NCBI GenBank assembly: GCA_002418265.1
Contig: DIDS01000020.1
Span: forward strand, 279,067 to 343,066
Source: Acidimicrobiia bacterium UBA5794
GTDB lineage: Bacteria; Actinomycetota; Acidimicrobiia; Spongiisociales; UBA5794
Direction: 5' to 3'
DNA: 64,000 bases
Made by a program: the position numbers and the translations under genes. Below, one piece after another: positions 9,211 through 18,083 of this stretch. A model generated the notes under the pieces. The model was given only the letters and a program-made list of their open reading frames with translations, searched no databases and was not told where the DNA came from. The first letter of the stretch is position 1; each line of letters starts with the position of its first letter.

Positions 9211-9885
9211 ATGGACGCACATATTCTCGTGGCTGACGACGACGAGCGCATCGCCGCGAGCGTTCGACGAGCGTTGGTGTATGAAGGGTTCAACGTGTCG
9301 ATTGCACACGATGGATCCGAAGCACTCCGAATCGCCAGGGACACGGTCCCCGATCTGGTGATCCTTGATGTGATGATGCCGGAAATCGACGGCATCGAGG
9401 TCTGTCGGCGCATCCGTGCAGGGGGTGATACGGCTGTGCTCATGCTGACAGCAAGAGACGCGATCGCTGACCGTGTCGTGGGGCTCGATGCAGGGGCCGA
9501 TGATTATCTCATCAAGCCGTTTGCATACGAGGAACTTCTTGCTCGGGTACGCAGCCTTCTTCGCAGGCACGAACCCGGTGCACGCAACATCCTCAGAGTC
9601 GGCAAGCTGGTCGCAGACGTCGACGGCTTCGAGGTGTCCATCGAGAACCGGCCCGTCACGCTGACGACGCTTGAATTCAAGCTGCTCGAATACTTCATGC
9701 GAAATGAGCGCATCGTTCTGTCGCGCTCGCGCATCCTCGAGGGCGTGTGGGGCCTCGACGTTGATACGACGAGCAATGTCGTGGATGTGTATGTGCGTTA
9801 CCTGCGGACCAAGCTTGAGCTCGATGGCGAGCCTCGGATGATCCACACCATCCGGGGTGTTGGCTATGTGATGCGGGACGGCTAG
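9211..9885 (+). CDS. OmpR-family response regulator (MprA/PrrA-like)
   Basis: Predicted 224-residue DNA-binding response regulator. Receiver domain: acidic pair DDD near residue 10, phospho-acceptor Asp53 in ILDVMMPEIDG, switch Thr in LMLTARD, conserved Lys in LIKPFAYEELLARVR. The C-terminal winged helix (about 127-224) contains LTTLEFKLLEYFMRN and the recognition region SNVVDVYVRYLRTKL, and ends HTIRGVGYVMR as typical for OmpR/PhoB. It abuts the kinase gene with no gap (TAG then TTG), a standard regulator-sensor operon. The start chosen begins MDAHILVADDD; an ATG 42 bases upstream would only add an unstructured extension. Confidence 0.92.
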   Translation: MDAHILVADDDERIAASVRRALVYEGFNVSIAHDGSEALRIARDTVPDLVILDVMMPEIDGIEVCRRIRAGGDTAVLMLTARDAIADRVVGLDAGADDYLIKPFAYEELLARVRSLLRRHEPGARNILRVGKLVADVDGFEVSIENRPVTLTTLEFKLLEYFMRNERIVLSRSRILEGVWGLDVDTTSNVVDVYVRYLRTKLELDGEPRMIHTIRGVGYVMRDG

Positions 9886-11265
9886 TTGAAGATCAGATGG
9901 AGACTCACGTGGTACGGGATTGGGTTCACCGCGCTTTCCCTTGTCGGATTCATCATCGTGATCACCGTGCTCGTCGCAGGGGCTTCCGGCGATGATCAGA
10001 ACAAACTGCTGTCCGGAATCGCGGGCGGTGCAGCCAGTGTGCTCGCAAGCCAAGATGCCCCATTGGAATCGACCTTCTCTCCATTGGTTGTGGATGCGAC
10101 CGTCTCGGACCAACCGTTCACGACGGTCTACGACGAATCGGGCGTGGTTCTCCATTCGACGGGGGTCATCGACGGACACCCGCTCGATCTCCCTGCCGCA
10201 GTCGTGGCTGAAGCACTCGGCTCAGGCGGATCACAGACGGATGTGGACGGCGTTCGAGTGCAGGTCAGACGCTGGGAAAACCCGAACCTCGGGCGTGGCG
10301 TTGTTGCTGCCGCACAATCGCTCCGTGTCGCGAAAGAGCAAGTCGCCGGTCTCACCGCATTCCTTGTGATCTTTGGGATCATCGCGCTCATCGCAGCTGG
10401 CATCGGAGCGTGGTTTATGAGTGGTCGCGCACTGCGTCCACTTCGGATGTTGGCGGAGACCACGGATGAAATCGGAGCAACCGGCAATCTCGCGCAACGT
10501 CTTCCGTCCGTACCCCAAGATGACGAAGTCGGTGCGCTTGTCGACTCGTTCAACACCATGCTTGAAGGCATCGAAACGGCACGACGTGATCGCGAACTCA
10601 CCATCGATGCCCAGAAGCGGTTCGTGGCCGACGCTTCTCATGAGCTGCGATCTCCGCTGACTTCCATCAGGGCCAACGCGGGATTCCTCAGTGGGAATCC
10701 AGATGCCTCCGAACAGGATCGCGCCGAGGCCACAAGGGACATCTCCGACGAGGCTGATCGGATGACGTTGCTGATCAACGGCCTTCTTGCTCTCGCACGA
10801 GGTGATGCCGCAACCGATGGAGGTGAGGCGCACGTTCCCGTGGATCTGAGCAGTGTTGTGAGGTCCGTGCAACGGCGGGCACGAAACCTGAATGTTGAGA
10901 CGGCGGTACAAATTCCAGATTCCTGCATCGTGATGGGTGATCGCGCACAACTCGCAGGCTTGGTGTGGATCCTCGTCGACAACGCGGACAAACACGGCGG
11001 CAACAACGTGTCCATCGCAGTTGTTGAACGGCCTGGAGAAACTCAGATCATCGTTAAGGACGACGGACCAGGAATACCGACCGGCGATCTCACAAGAGTG
11101 TTTGATCGGTTCCATCGGTCCGATCCCACTCGAAGCAGGCCCGGCTATGGACTTGGCCTCTCGATAGCGCAATCAATCGTGTTGGCTCATGGCGGATCGA
11201 TCGATGTGTCCAATGCGATCACAGGGGGTGCCGTGTTCATCGTTCGGTTTCCGTCAGATCGCTGA
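9886..11265 (+). CDS. Sensor histidine kinase (MprB/PrrB-like)
   Basis: Predicted 459-residue membrane sensor kinase, partner of the preceding regulator. Transmembrane helix 1 is near residues 11-33, an extracytoplasmic sensor region spans about 34-153, and helix 2 lies near 154-180. HAMP follows at about 180-232. The HisKA domain carries the phosphorylated His252 in ASHELRSPLTSIRANAG. The HATPase domain has the N box (LVDNADKHGG), G1 (DDGPGIP), F box (FDRFHRSD) and G2 (YGLGLSIAQS). All catalytic motifs are intact. It starts with TTG immediately after the regulator stop. The sensed signal is unknown; MprB relatives in mycobacteria respond to envelope stress. Confidence 0.92.
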   Translation: MKIRWRLTWYGIGFTALSLVGFIIVITVLVAGASGDDQNKLLSGIAGGAASVLASQDAPLESTFSPLVVDATVSDQPFTTVYDESGVVLHSTGVIDGHPLDLPAAVVAEALGSGGSQTDVDGVRVQVRRWENPNLGRGVVAAAQSLRVAKEQVAGLTAFLVIFGIIALIAAGIGAWFMSGRALRPLRMLAETTDEIGATGNLAQRLPSVPQDDEVGALVDSFNTMLEGIETARRDRELTIDAQKRFVADASHELRSPLTSIRANAGFLSGNPDASEQDRAEATRDISDEADRMTLLINGLLALARGDAATDGGEAHVPVDLSSVVRSVQRRARNLNVETAVQIPDSCIVMGDRAQLAGLVWILVDNADKHGGNNVSIAVVERPGETQIIVKDDGPGIPTGDLTRVFDRFHRSDPTRSRPGYGLGLSIAQSIVLAHGGSIDVSNAITGGAVFIVRFPSDR

Positions 11266-11297
11266 TTGTTCTCATCGCACGCTCATCGTGCGCCAAT

Positions 11298-11840
11298 GTG
11301 CGACTCATCGTCATGTCTGACGATGCCAACATGTCGAGACGATCACGTCGTGCAGTCGAAGAACACGAACCCGAGAAGCTGGAGGGTTGGCTCGACGTCA
11401 TGTGGGCAGTGGTGTTTCTGCAGGGCTCCATTCTGGTTGCGACGAGCCTTGAGTCACTCGTGATCAACATAGGAACGGGATTCGCCATCGCTCCAATTTT
11501 GCTGTTCACGTCCTTGGCCGCCTTCATCACGCTCATGACAGCCAAGGGACTTCGGCGAAGGCGGTCGTGGGCTCGAAGGGTCACGATCGTAACTGAATGG
11601 TTGGTCCTGGTGGTGGGCGCAGCCGAGGTCGTAGCGACCGTCGCGCTGGCCGGCACCGCGCCACAGTTAATGCCGGTAGCCGTGACCGTGGTGATGCCGA
11701 TTGCCGTGTTGGTGGGCATGCGACGAATACGAGTGTTGTTTCCTGAGGAATCCGAAGCAAAGCCGGCATTGCGCGAGGATGAAGCCACGATCGATGGCTC
11801 ACTACCCCGACACCACTCCATGCTCGGACCGATTACCTGA
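11298..11840 (+). CDS. Uncharacterised four-helix membrane protein
   Basis: Predicted 180-residue protein with a charged N-terminus (about 35 residues, RRSRRAVEEHEPEKLEGW), two hydrophobic segments near residues 35-80, a basic loop GLRRRRSWARR, two further segments near 95-140, and an acidic C-terminal tail. The stop overlaps the next start (ATGA), so it is translationally coupled to the His-rich membrane protein and probably works with it. In-frame ATGs at 11298 and 11313 are both possible starts. I do not recognise a family. Confidence 0.65.
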   Translation: MRLIVMSDDANMSRRSRRAVEEHEPEKLEGWLDVMWAVVFLQGSILVATSLESLVINIGTGFAIAPILLFTSLAAFITLMTAKGLRRRRSWARRVTIVTEWLVLVVGAAEVVATVALAGTAPQLMPVAVTVVMPIAVLVGMRRIRVLFPEESEAKPALREDEATIDGSLPRHHSMLGPIT

Positions 11841-13102
11841 TGAGGGTGGCCGCCAGCCTCTGGTTCCATGCGGACGAACCGATTGTCGTTCCGTCATCGG
11901 ACGGATCGGGCGGTGCAACGGTACTTGAGGGCTTCAACATCGGGGACAACGTCGGTAACCCGTTGTATACCGTTGTTAACGAGCATCTGGCGGCTGTTGT
12001 GATGTTGCTGCTGCTCCCCTTGCTCACGTGGATGGCGATTCGATTTGTGAGAGTCCTCGCAAACCGTGGCATGCCGCGGGCTGTCGGGATCCGGGTGAAG
12101 GTGGCCGATGCCCCGCTCAATCGTCGTGTTGCCGCCTTGGCAGTTGCGTGGTCAGCCGTGCTTCACGCCGTGCTCGTTTTCAGCCACGACGTGAGTTTCT
12201 ACACGGCGTTGTATGCCGCAGGTGCAGCGGCGCTCGGGTGGGCGGCGTGGTCGATCGTGTCTGCCCGGCGTCGGTCTGCTGTCTCGATCGTTGTGGTGTC
12301 CATTGCAGCATATTGGTTCCTTGGGGCTCCACCGGATCAGCTCGGTCTGTTCGTAAAGTTGATGGAGCTCCTTGCGCTGGCGCTTCTTGCCATTCCCACG
12401 GCTGACGCCCAGCGCAGACTCCGTCGTATGGCACCGGCTGGTGTTGTCTGCCTTGTGGTTTTGACGAGCTTCGCTGCATGGATCGGGGCTTTCGCCACTG
12501 TCGGCGCAGACGGGGGACACCATGGTGGTGAGTTTCCCAGTCCGGCAACCCTCGTGCCATATGTCGAACGGCTCGAACCGACACCGGCGGAAGCAGCATT
12601 CGCTGATGAGGTGTATTGGGCCACGGTCGCTGCAGTTGGCAAGTACCAGGACCCATCCGCTGCCCAGGCTGCTGGGTATGACGTCGGTACGATCCGTGGA
12701 TTGGATCATCACGCCCAGAATCCGGATCTCGTTGGTGACGGACGCATTCTCGATCCCGAGTATCTCGAATCGCTCATCTACGCCGAAACTCCGCATGGAC
12801 CCATCCTCGTCGGTGTGATGTTCGAGACCGACGGCATCTGGGATACAGGACCGACCGACGGAGGTCCGATCATCATGTGGCATCGTCACGAGAATGTGTG
12901 CTTCAGCCTGCTACCACCGGCGATCGCTGGCATCGAATCGCCGTTTGGGATCTGCCCTCTCGGGTCTCTGAACATCCCCTACACCGGTGAAATGGTGCAC
13001 GCATGGACGCTTCCCGGAATGCCGGAGGAGGACCACTGGGGACATCTTGACGACGAATGGCTCGAGGCCTACATCCGTGGCCTCGACCAACACGACCGCT
13101 GA
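11840..13102 (+). CDS. Multi-pass membrane protein with His/Cys-rich outer domain
   Basis: Predicted 420-residue protein. The first half (about 1-225) holds about six membrane helices. The second half is a soluble, probably extracytoplasmic domain with clustered potential metal ligands: ADGGHHGGEF, RGLDHHAQNP, IIMWHRHENVCF, a further Cys in FGICPLG, MVHAWTLPG and EEDHWGHLDDEW. The W-H-x-H-x-N-x-C-F segment plus LDPEYLESLIY recalls an uncharacterised actinobacterial domain I have seen only as hypothetical proteins. Metal binding is inferred from residue clustering, not established. It is coupled by ATGA overlap to the preceding membrane protein and follows a two-component pair on the same strand. 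Confidence 0.75.
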   Translation: MRVAASLWFHADEPIVVPSSDGSGGATVLEGFNIGDNVGNPLYTVVNEHLAAVVMLLLLPLLTWMAIRFVRVLANRGMPRAVGIRVKVADAPLNRRVAALAVAWSAVLHAVLVFSHDVSFYTALYAAGAAALGWAAWSIVSARRRSAVSIVVVSIAAYWFLGAPPDQLGLFVKLMELLALALLAIPTADAQRRLRRMAPAGVVCLVVLTSFAAWIGAFATVGADGGHHGGEFPSPATLVPYVERLEPTPAEAAFADEVYWATVAAVGKYQDPSAAQAAGYDVGTIRGLDHHAQNPDLVGDGRILDPEYLESLIYAETPHGPILVGVMFETDGIWDTGPTDGGPIIMWHRHENVCFSLLPPAIAGIESPFGICPLGSLNIPYTGEMVHAWTLPGMPEEDHWGHLDDEWLEAYIRGLDQHDR

Positions 13103-13120
13103 CCGGTCACATCATGGATG

Positions 13121-13139
13121 CGCTCATCGGTGGTGAGCG
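13121..13139. terminator. Hairpin between convergent genes
   Basis: CGCTCA, 7-nt loop, TGAGCG: a 6-bp stem in the 40-base gap between two convergent genes. There is no T-run on either side, so a bidirectional terminator is only a possibility. Confidence 0.35.
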
Positions 13140-13142
13140 TCC

Positions 13143-14435
13143 TCAGCGTTGATCGAGAGGAACGAAATCTCTGGCAGTTTCGCCGACATAGAGCTGGCGA
13201 GGGCGCATGATGTGGGTGTCGGGATCGCTGTTCATCTCCATCCAGTTTGCAATCCAACCGGGGATCCGACCGATGGCAAACAGCACGGTGAACATCTTTG
13301 ACGGGAAACCCAATGCCCGGAAGATGATCCCGGAGTAGAAATCGACGTTTGGGTACAGCTTGCGCGATGCAAAATAGTCATCGGCGAGAGCAGCTGCCTC
13401 AAGTTCGCGTGCGATTTCGAGGAGTGGATCAGATGTCTCCATGCTGTCGAGTACATCCTCGGCAAAGGATTTGAGCACCCTGGCCCGTGGGTCGTAGTTG
13501 GTGTACACCCGGTGGCCAAATCCCATGAGACGGAAGTCATCGTTCTTGTCTTTCGCCCTCGCAATGGTTGACTCGATCGTGGCATCAGGGTCATCGTGGA
13601 TGACCTGGAGCATTTCGATAACCGACTGGTTTGCTCCGCCATGGAGGGGACCCCACAGTGCACCCATCCCTGCAGCGACCGAGGTGAACATGTTCGCTCT
13701 CGACGATCCGACAGCCCGCACAGTCGCCGTAGAGCAATTCTGCCCATGGTCCGCGTGGAGAATCAGCAACACATTCAGCGCCTTGACCACGGTCGGATCG
13801 ATCACGGTGTCCTCGACCGGGAGCGTGAACATCATGTGCAGGAAGTTCTCGACATAGTCGAGGTTGTTGTCGGGGTAGACGTAGGGCTCGCCGATCGACT
13901 TCTTGTACGCCCAAGCCGCCACCGTTGGCATCTTGGCGATCAGGGTTCGAGCTCCCGAATCGATCTGTTGCTCGCGTGTCGGTCTGCGATACACGTCATA
14001 GAACGTCGAGATGGCGTTGGTCGCAGAAGAAAGCACGGCCATCGGATGGGCCCTGCGCGGGAAGGCATCGAAGAAGGAACGCATCTCCTCATTGAGGAGG
14101 GTGTGGGTGGAAATGTCGTGCTTCCAAGCGTCAAGCTCATACTGATTGGGGAGCTTTCCATACAGAAGCAGATACGCCACCTCAAGAAAGCTGCAGTTGA
14201 GTGCCAGATCCTCAATCTGGTATCCACGGTGACGGAGTTCGCCTTCGGCACCGTTGATGTAGGTGATCTTCGAGCGTGCATTCGCCGTATTGGCAAAACC
14301 GGGATCAAAAGTCACATGTCCCAAATCGGCGCGCAGCGGCCGGATGTCGATCGCGGGTTCTCCCATCGTTGCCTCGAGCGTGTCAAGCTCGACGGTTACG
14401 TCTCCGATGTTCAGCCTGGCCTTGGATTCACTCAT
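13143..14435 (-). CDS. gltA: Citrate synthase
   Basis: Cytoplasmic TCA-cycle enzyme condensing oxaloacetate and acetyl-CoA to citrate; 430 residues, the length of the hexameric type II bacterial enzyme. Catalytic residues are visible: His in WGPLHGGANQ, His in MGFGHRVYTNYDPRA and Asp in NVDFYSGII. The N-terminal domain typical of type II enzymes is present (DVTVELDTLEATMGEPAIDI). The ATG at 14435 (MSESKARLN) is chosen; a TTG three codons upstream is an alternative, both below GAGG-type sites. It is monocistronic on the minus strand and divergent from the PIP synthase gene. Confidence 0.96.
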   Translation of the reverse strand: MSESKARLNIGDVTVELDTLEATMGEPAIDIRPLRADLGHVTFDPGFANTANARSKITYINGAEGELRHRGYQIEDLALNCSFLEVAYLLLYGKLPNQYELDAWKHDISTHTLLNEEMRSFFDAFPRRAHPMAVLSSATNAISTFYDVYRRPTREQQIDSGARTLIAKMPTVAAWAYKKSIGEPYVYPDNNLDYVENFLHMMFTLPVEDTVIDPTVVKALNVLLILHADHGQNCSTATVRAVGSSRANMFTSVAAGMGALWGPLHGGANQSVIEMLQVIHDDPDATIESTIARAKDKNDDFRLMGFGHRVYTNYDPRARVLKSFAEDVLDSMETSDPLLEIARELEAAALADDYFASRKLYPNVDFYSGIIFRALGFPSKMFTVLFAIGRIPGWIANWMEMNSDPDTHIMRPRQLYVGETARDFVPLDQR

Positions 14436-14519
14436 GCTCGTCAAACCTCACACCTCGGGATCGGAAGTCAATGCACGGTGGCCGAAGCCCCACCGGGACA
14501 CGCAGATCCTAGTCGCCGG

Positions 14520-14546
14520 TTGAACCCTCTCCGTCTGTGGTACCTT
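14520..14546 (+). promoter_or_regulatory. Candidate promoter for pgsA-patA-pimA
   Basis: TTGAAC at 14520-14525 and TACCTT at 14541-14546, separated by 15 nt, upstream of the AAGGAG site of the PIP synthase gene. The spacer is short of the ideal 17. Confidence 0.35.
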
Positions 14547-14566
14547 TCGCCCGAAGGAGTTTCCGT

Positions 14567-15154
14567 TTGATCGACCTCAAGGGGCGAAAGAAAGTCGCCC
14601 CGATTCTCAAACCCATCGCTGCGTTCCTCGCGAAGCTGCACTTCACGCCAGCCGTCGTCACGGTTGTGGGTCTGCTGGTCACGATCGCGGGTGCTGTTCT
14701 GATCGCAACGGGTGAACTCGTATGGGGTGCCTCGATCGCGGGATTCGGTGTCATCCTTGATGCACTTGATGGACCACTTGCCCGCCACCAAGGGACCGCG
14801 TCGAATCGTGGGGCCTTCCTTGATACCATGTCGGATCGATTCGGCGAAATCGCCATATGGATCGGCCTGTCCGTCTATTTGCGAACGAACCAACGCCTCT
14901 TGGTGCTCTGCGTTGTCAGTCTGGCGTTCTCACTCCTGGTTCCCTACGTCAGAGCTCATGCTGAGCTTCTCGGGCTTGAAGGCAAGGGGGGTTGGATGGG
15001 CAGAGCCGAACGCATGCTCCTGATCCTCACCGGGATCGGATTGGTGGGCTTTGGACTTGATGTCATGGAACCAGTCCTGTGGGCATTCGCTCTCCTGACC
15101 GGTTTCACAGTGCTTCAGCGCATCTGGAAGACCTGGCAGCAACTGGACTCGTGA
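14567..15154 (+). CDS. pgsA: Phosphatidylinositol phosphate synthase (CDP-alcohol phosphatidyltransferase)
   Basis: Integral membrane enzyme that in actinobacteria joins CDP-diacylglycerol to inositol-1-phosphate. The CDP-alcohol phosphotransferase signature DxxDGxxARx8Gx3Dx3D is complete in DALDGPLARHQG plus GAFLDTMSD. About six membrane helices are predicted in 195 residues. Assignment as PIP synthase, rather than PGP synthase, rests on context: the next two genes encode a PatA-like acyltransferase and a PimA-like mannosyltransferase, the same trio as Rv2612c-Rv2611c-Rv2610c of M. tuberculosis. The TTG start at 14567 has AAGGAG 7 nt upstream; a GTG at 14537 would precede the Shine-Dalgarno. 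The end overlaps the next gene by GTGA. Confidence 0.85.
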   Translation: MIDLKGRKKVAPILKPIAAFLAKLHFTPAVVTVVGLLVTIAGAVLIATGELVWGASIAGFGVILDALDGPLARHQGTASNRGAFLDTMSDRFGEIAIWIGLSVYLRTNQRLLVLCVVSLAFSLLVPYVRAHAELLGLEGKGGWMGRAERMLLILTGIGLVGFGLDVMEPVLWAFALLTGFTVLQRIWKTWQQLDS

Positions 15155-16044
15155 AGCATCTCCTCGCCTACTACGGGTTCCGCTTCGCCGCGGCGATCTT
15201 CGGAGCGTTTCCTGAGTCGTGGATGCGCCACGCGGGAGAATGGCTCGGAAGGAGAGGCGCTGGGCGTTGGAGCGACAAACGACCGCTCCTGAAGGGACAC
15301 ATGCGACGTGTCATGGGCCCGGAGGTATCCGACATTGAGATCGAGTCAGCCGTCAACCGGATGTATGAGTCGTACGGGCGCTATTGGGCAGAGACGCTGT
15401 GGCTTCGGCCACGGAGACACAGGACCGTCGCCAGCCGGGTTGAACGGGTTGGCTTTGAGCACGTTTTCAAGGCACTTGAGGAGGGGAACGGCATCATCTT
15501 TGCGCTTCCCCATCTTGGGAGTTGGGAAGTCGCCGGTCTCGTCGCCGACGAGATCGGAGCACCTGTTCTTGCCGTGGCGGAGGATCTTTCCAATGAACGG
15601 ATCACGAAATGGTTCGTTGATGTGCGGAACCAACTCGGCATTGACATCGTCCTGACCACAGACCCACAACGCCGTTCGAAGCTGATCCGAAGACTCAAGG
15701 AGGGCAAGGTCATCGCGTTGCTTGCAGACCGTGATGTGACAGGGCGTGGGTTGACAACTGAATTCTTCGGGGAGGAAACAAAGATGCCATCGGGGCCGGT
15801 GGGGCTTGCCATCCTGACGGGCGCCGCTCTGATCCCCGTCGGCGTCTACTTCAAGGAGGGTGCCGGCCATCACATTGAGGTGCACCCGCCCGTAGAAATC
15901 CCTCAACGTGAAGCCAGAGATCAAACCGTTGCAGCTGGGGCTGCACTCATGGCACGAAAGCTCGAGGAAATCATCTCGCGAGATCCACCCCAATGGCACC
16001 TCTTCCAACCAAACTGGCCATCCGACATCGGATATCGGGCATGA
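15151..16044 (+). CDS. Phosphatidylinositol mannoside acyltransferase (PatA-like)
   Basis: Predicted 297-residue membrane-associated LPLAT (HtrB/LpxL-type) acyltransferase. The catalytic HX4E motif is HLGSWE near residues 121-126. Other family blocks are DRDVTGRGLTTEFFGE and MPSGPVGLAILTGAALIPV. A C-terminal WHLFQPNW matches the usual PatA/LpxL ending. In mycobacteria this position encodes PatA, which acylates the mannose of PIM1 or PIM2, and the flanking PIP synthase and PimA genes support the same role. The GTG start overlaps the preceding stop (GTGA), and its own stop overlaps the next ATG, so the trio is translationally coupled. Confidence 0.87.
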   Translation: MKHLLAYYGFRFAAAIFGAFPESWMRHAGEWLGRRGAGRWSDKRPLLKGHMRRVMGPEVSDIEIESAVNRMYESYGRYWAETLWLRPRRHRTVASRVERVGFEHVFKALEEGNGIIFALPHLGSWEVAGLVADEIGAPVLAVAEDLSNERITKWFVDVRNQLGIDIVLTTDPQRRSKLIRRLKEGKVIALLADRDVTGRGLTTEFFGEETKMPSGPVGLAILTGAALIPVGVYFKEGAGHHIEVHPPVEIPQREARDQTVAAGAALMARKLEEIISRDPPQWHLFQPNWPSDIGYRA

Positions 16045-17096
16045 AGGTCATGATCGTGTGTCCGTATGACCTTGGGCGCAATGGGGGAGTACAGGATCAG
16101 GCAATCCGGCTCGTGGGATGGCTTGGGGATCTCGGGCACGACGTCATGTTGATTGGTCCCGGCACCGAAGGACCCTCGGGTTCCGAGCTCCCGACCGGGA
16201 CGATTCTGATGGGCCGGACACGGACGGTGACCGCCAACAAGTCGTCGACGCCAATCATGCTGAACCCCCGCGTACGCAAGACCCTCTCGGTAGCGATGGC
16301 AGACGCAGACGTCGTCCACATCCATGAACCCCTCATGCCGACCGTGTCGTTGGCGGCAACACGAATCGGTGACATACCAAAAGTCGGAACCTTCCATGCT
16401 GATCCTCCGACATGGGTCCGACGTACCTATCGAAGCACCGGCATGCTGCTGCGTCCGATCCTGTCCAACATCGACGTGGCAACCGCGACAAGCCCTGTTT
16501 CTCGTTCGGCGATTGCCCACATGATCGATGCACGGATCATCCCCAACGGTGTTGAGATCGGCGCGTACCGGCCGACCGACAAACGATCTGCATCGGTGGT
16601 GTTCCTCGGTAGGGACGATCCGCGCAAGGGCCTCGATGTTCTCCTTTCTGCATGGCCGTCTGTCATTCAGGCAGTTCCGGACGCAAACCTCACCGTGATC
16701 GGTGCGGCCCGCGACGCTCCCATGCCCTCAGTGACCTACCTCGGCCGGGTCAGTGAGCAGGAAAAGGCCGATGTCCTCTCCACGTCGGAGGTTTACTGCG
16801 CACCGAACCTCGGTGGAGAGTCATTCGGTATTGTCCTTGTCGAGGCAATGGCCGCAGGGTGCGCGGTCGTTGCGTCCGGGATCCCTGCCTTTGCCCACGT
16901 TGCGGGCGATGCAGCGGAAATCGTCGCTCCCGGTGACCCCGTTGGGCTTGCGTCGCGCATCATCACCCTTCTTACGAACGAGGAACGGCGAAGCGAACTC
17001 CAATCGGCGGCACGCCAACGTGCCCAGGTGTTTGCGGGGCAAACGGTTGCTGGGATGTTCGAGGCCGCCTACATGGATGCCATCGCTGCGCATTGA
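16041..17096 (+). CDS. pimA: Phosphatidylinositol alpha-mannosyltransferase (PimA-like)
   Basis: GT4-family glycosyltransferase of 351 residues, GT-B fold. The N-terminus MKVMIVCPYDLGRNGGVQDQ is the PimA-type start with the glycine-rich GDP/acceptor loop. The C-terminal domain shows VVFLGRDDPRKGLDVLL and the donor-binding block ESFGIVLVEAMAAGCAVVAS, with the usual Glu pair of the EX7E motif. PimA adds the first mannose from GDP-mannose to phosphatidylinositol on the inner leaflet. The ATGA overlap with the PatA-like gene and synteny with mycobacteria make the call firm, although other GT4 substrates are formally possible. Confidence 0.87.
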   Translation: MKVMIVCPYDLGRNGGVQDQAIRLVGWLGDLGHDVMLIGPGTEGPSGSELPTGTILMGRTRTVTANKSSTPIMLNPRVRKTLSVAMADADVVHIHEPLMPTVSLAATRIGDIPKVGTFHADPPTWVRRTYRSTGMLLRPILSNIDVATATSPVSRSAIAHMIDARIIPNGVEIGAYRPTDKRSASVVFLGRDDPRKGLDVLLSAWPSVIQAVPDANLTVIGAARDAPMPSVTYLGRVSEQEKADVLSTSEVYCAPNLGGESFGIVLVEAMAAGCAVVASGIPAFAHVAGDAAEIVAPGDPVGLASRIITLLTNEERRSELQSAARQRAQVFAGQTVAGMFEAAYMDAIAAH

Positions 17097-17121
17097 CGGC
17101 CACGCTGACCTGTGCGCCCTC

Positions 17122-17127
17122 TACAAT
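17122..17127 (+). promoter_or_regulatory. Possible -10 element for pdxS
   Basis: TACAAT, the closest -10 match in this region, gives a leader of about 55 nt. A TTGACG at 17093 is 23 nt upstream, too far for a standard -35. Confidence 0.35.
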
Positions 17128-17189
17128 TCAGGCATCGCCACGATTCCGATATCACCGAATCCAGATATCGCCAACCAAGGGTCACGACA

Positions 17190-18083
17190 ATGACTGATGC
17201 AAGCACACACCAAGGTACGGACAAGGTCAAGCGCGGCCTCGCAGAGATGCTGAAGGGCGGCGTCATCATGGACGTCGTATCAGCAGAACAGGCCAAGATC
17301 GCAGAAGAAGCCGGCGCTTGTGCGGTCATGGCCCTCGAACGGGTTCCCGCAGACATCCGCGCACACGGCGGGGTTGCACGCATGGCGGATCCTGCCAAGG
17401 TCGAGGAGATCATCGCTGCCGTGTCGATCCCGGTGATGGCAAAGTCCCGGATCGGTCATTTTGTCGAGGCGCGCGTCCTCGAATCCCTCGGCGTCGACTA
17501 CATCGATGAGTCCGAAGTGCTGAGCCCCGTCGACGAGCACCACATTGACAAGCATGCCTTCACGGTCCCGTTTGTCTGCGGTGCCAAGGATCTCGGCGAG
17601 GCGCTGCGTCGACTCGGCGAGGGCGCTGCAATGATCCGCACAAAAGGCGAACCCGGAACCGGCAACGTCATCGAGGCAGTCAAGCATATGCGCAAGATGA
17701 ACGCTCAGATCGCCTGGCTGACCACACTTGGACCAGACGAGCTCATGAACGCTTCGAGAGACCTGCGTGCTCCGTATGACCTCGTGAAACAGGTCGCTGC
17801 CACAGGTGTTCTTCCCGTGGTGAACTTCGCCGCCGGCGGGATAGCAACACCTTCGGATGCAGCCCTGATGATGCAGCTCGGCTGTGACGGTGTGTTCGTC
17901 GGTTCGGGGATCTTCAAGTCGGGTGACCCTGCCGAGCGTGCAAACGCGATTGTGCAGGCAACGACCTTCCACAACGACCCCGCGATGATCGCCAAGGTTT
18001 CCAAGAACCTCGGCGAAGCAATGGTCGGGATCAACATCGACACGCTGCCCGATACGGAGCTGATGCAGCACCGCGGCGCATGA
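17190..18083 (+). CDS. pdxS: Pyridoxal 5'-phosphate synthase subunit PdxS
   Basis: Synthase subunit of the DXP-independent vitamin B6 pathway, making PLP from ribose 5-phosphate, glyceraldehyde 3-phosphate and ammonia supplied by PdxT. The 297-residue TIM barrel is highly conserved: [18 protein letters not shown] with the active-site Asp, [14 protein letters not shown] with the Schiff-base Lys, and [16 protein letters not shown] with the second Lys. The ATG at 17190 follows AAGGG by about 8 nt; the frame is open further upstream but lies in pimA's shadow. The stop overlaps the pdxT start (ATGA), as expected for a fixed-ratio complex. Confidence 0.97.
   Translation: MTDASTHQGTDKVKRGLAEMLKGGVIMDVVSAEQAKIAEEAGACAVMALERVPADIRAHGGVARMADPAKVEEIIAAVSIPVMAKSRIGHFVEARVLESLGVDYIDESEVLSPVDEHHIDKHAFTVPFVCGAKDLGEALRRLGEGAAMIRTKGEPGTGNVIEAVKHMRKMNAQIAWLTTLGPDELMNASRDLRAPYDLVKQVAATGVLPVVNFAAGGIATPSDAALMMQLGCDGVFVGSGIFKSGDPAERANAIVQATTFHNDPAMIAKVSKNLGEAMVGINIDTLPDTELMQHRGA

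Noticed and set aside
5557..11172. Several long antisense open frames (for example 7936-8805, 9151-10179, 10231-11172) opposite the transporter and two-component genes
   Set aside because: They are composition shadows of GC-rich genes: low-complexity, Arg/His-rich translations, no motifs, no ribosome sites, and well-supported genes on the other strand.
11272..11290. GCACG/CGTGC hairpin after the histidine kinase gene
   Set aside because: Only 5 bp with no T-run, in GC-rich DNA where such stems are frequent by chance.
13596..14570. A 324-codon plus-strand frame opposite gltA
   Set aside because: gltA is certain from catalytic residues; the opposing translation has no recognisable domain.
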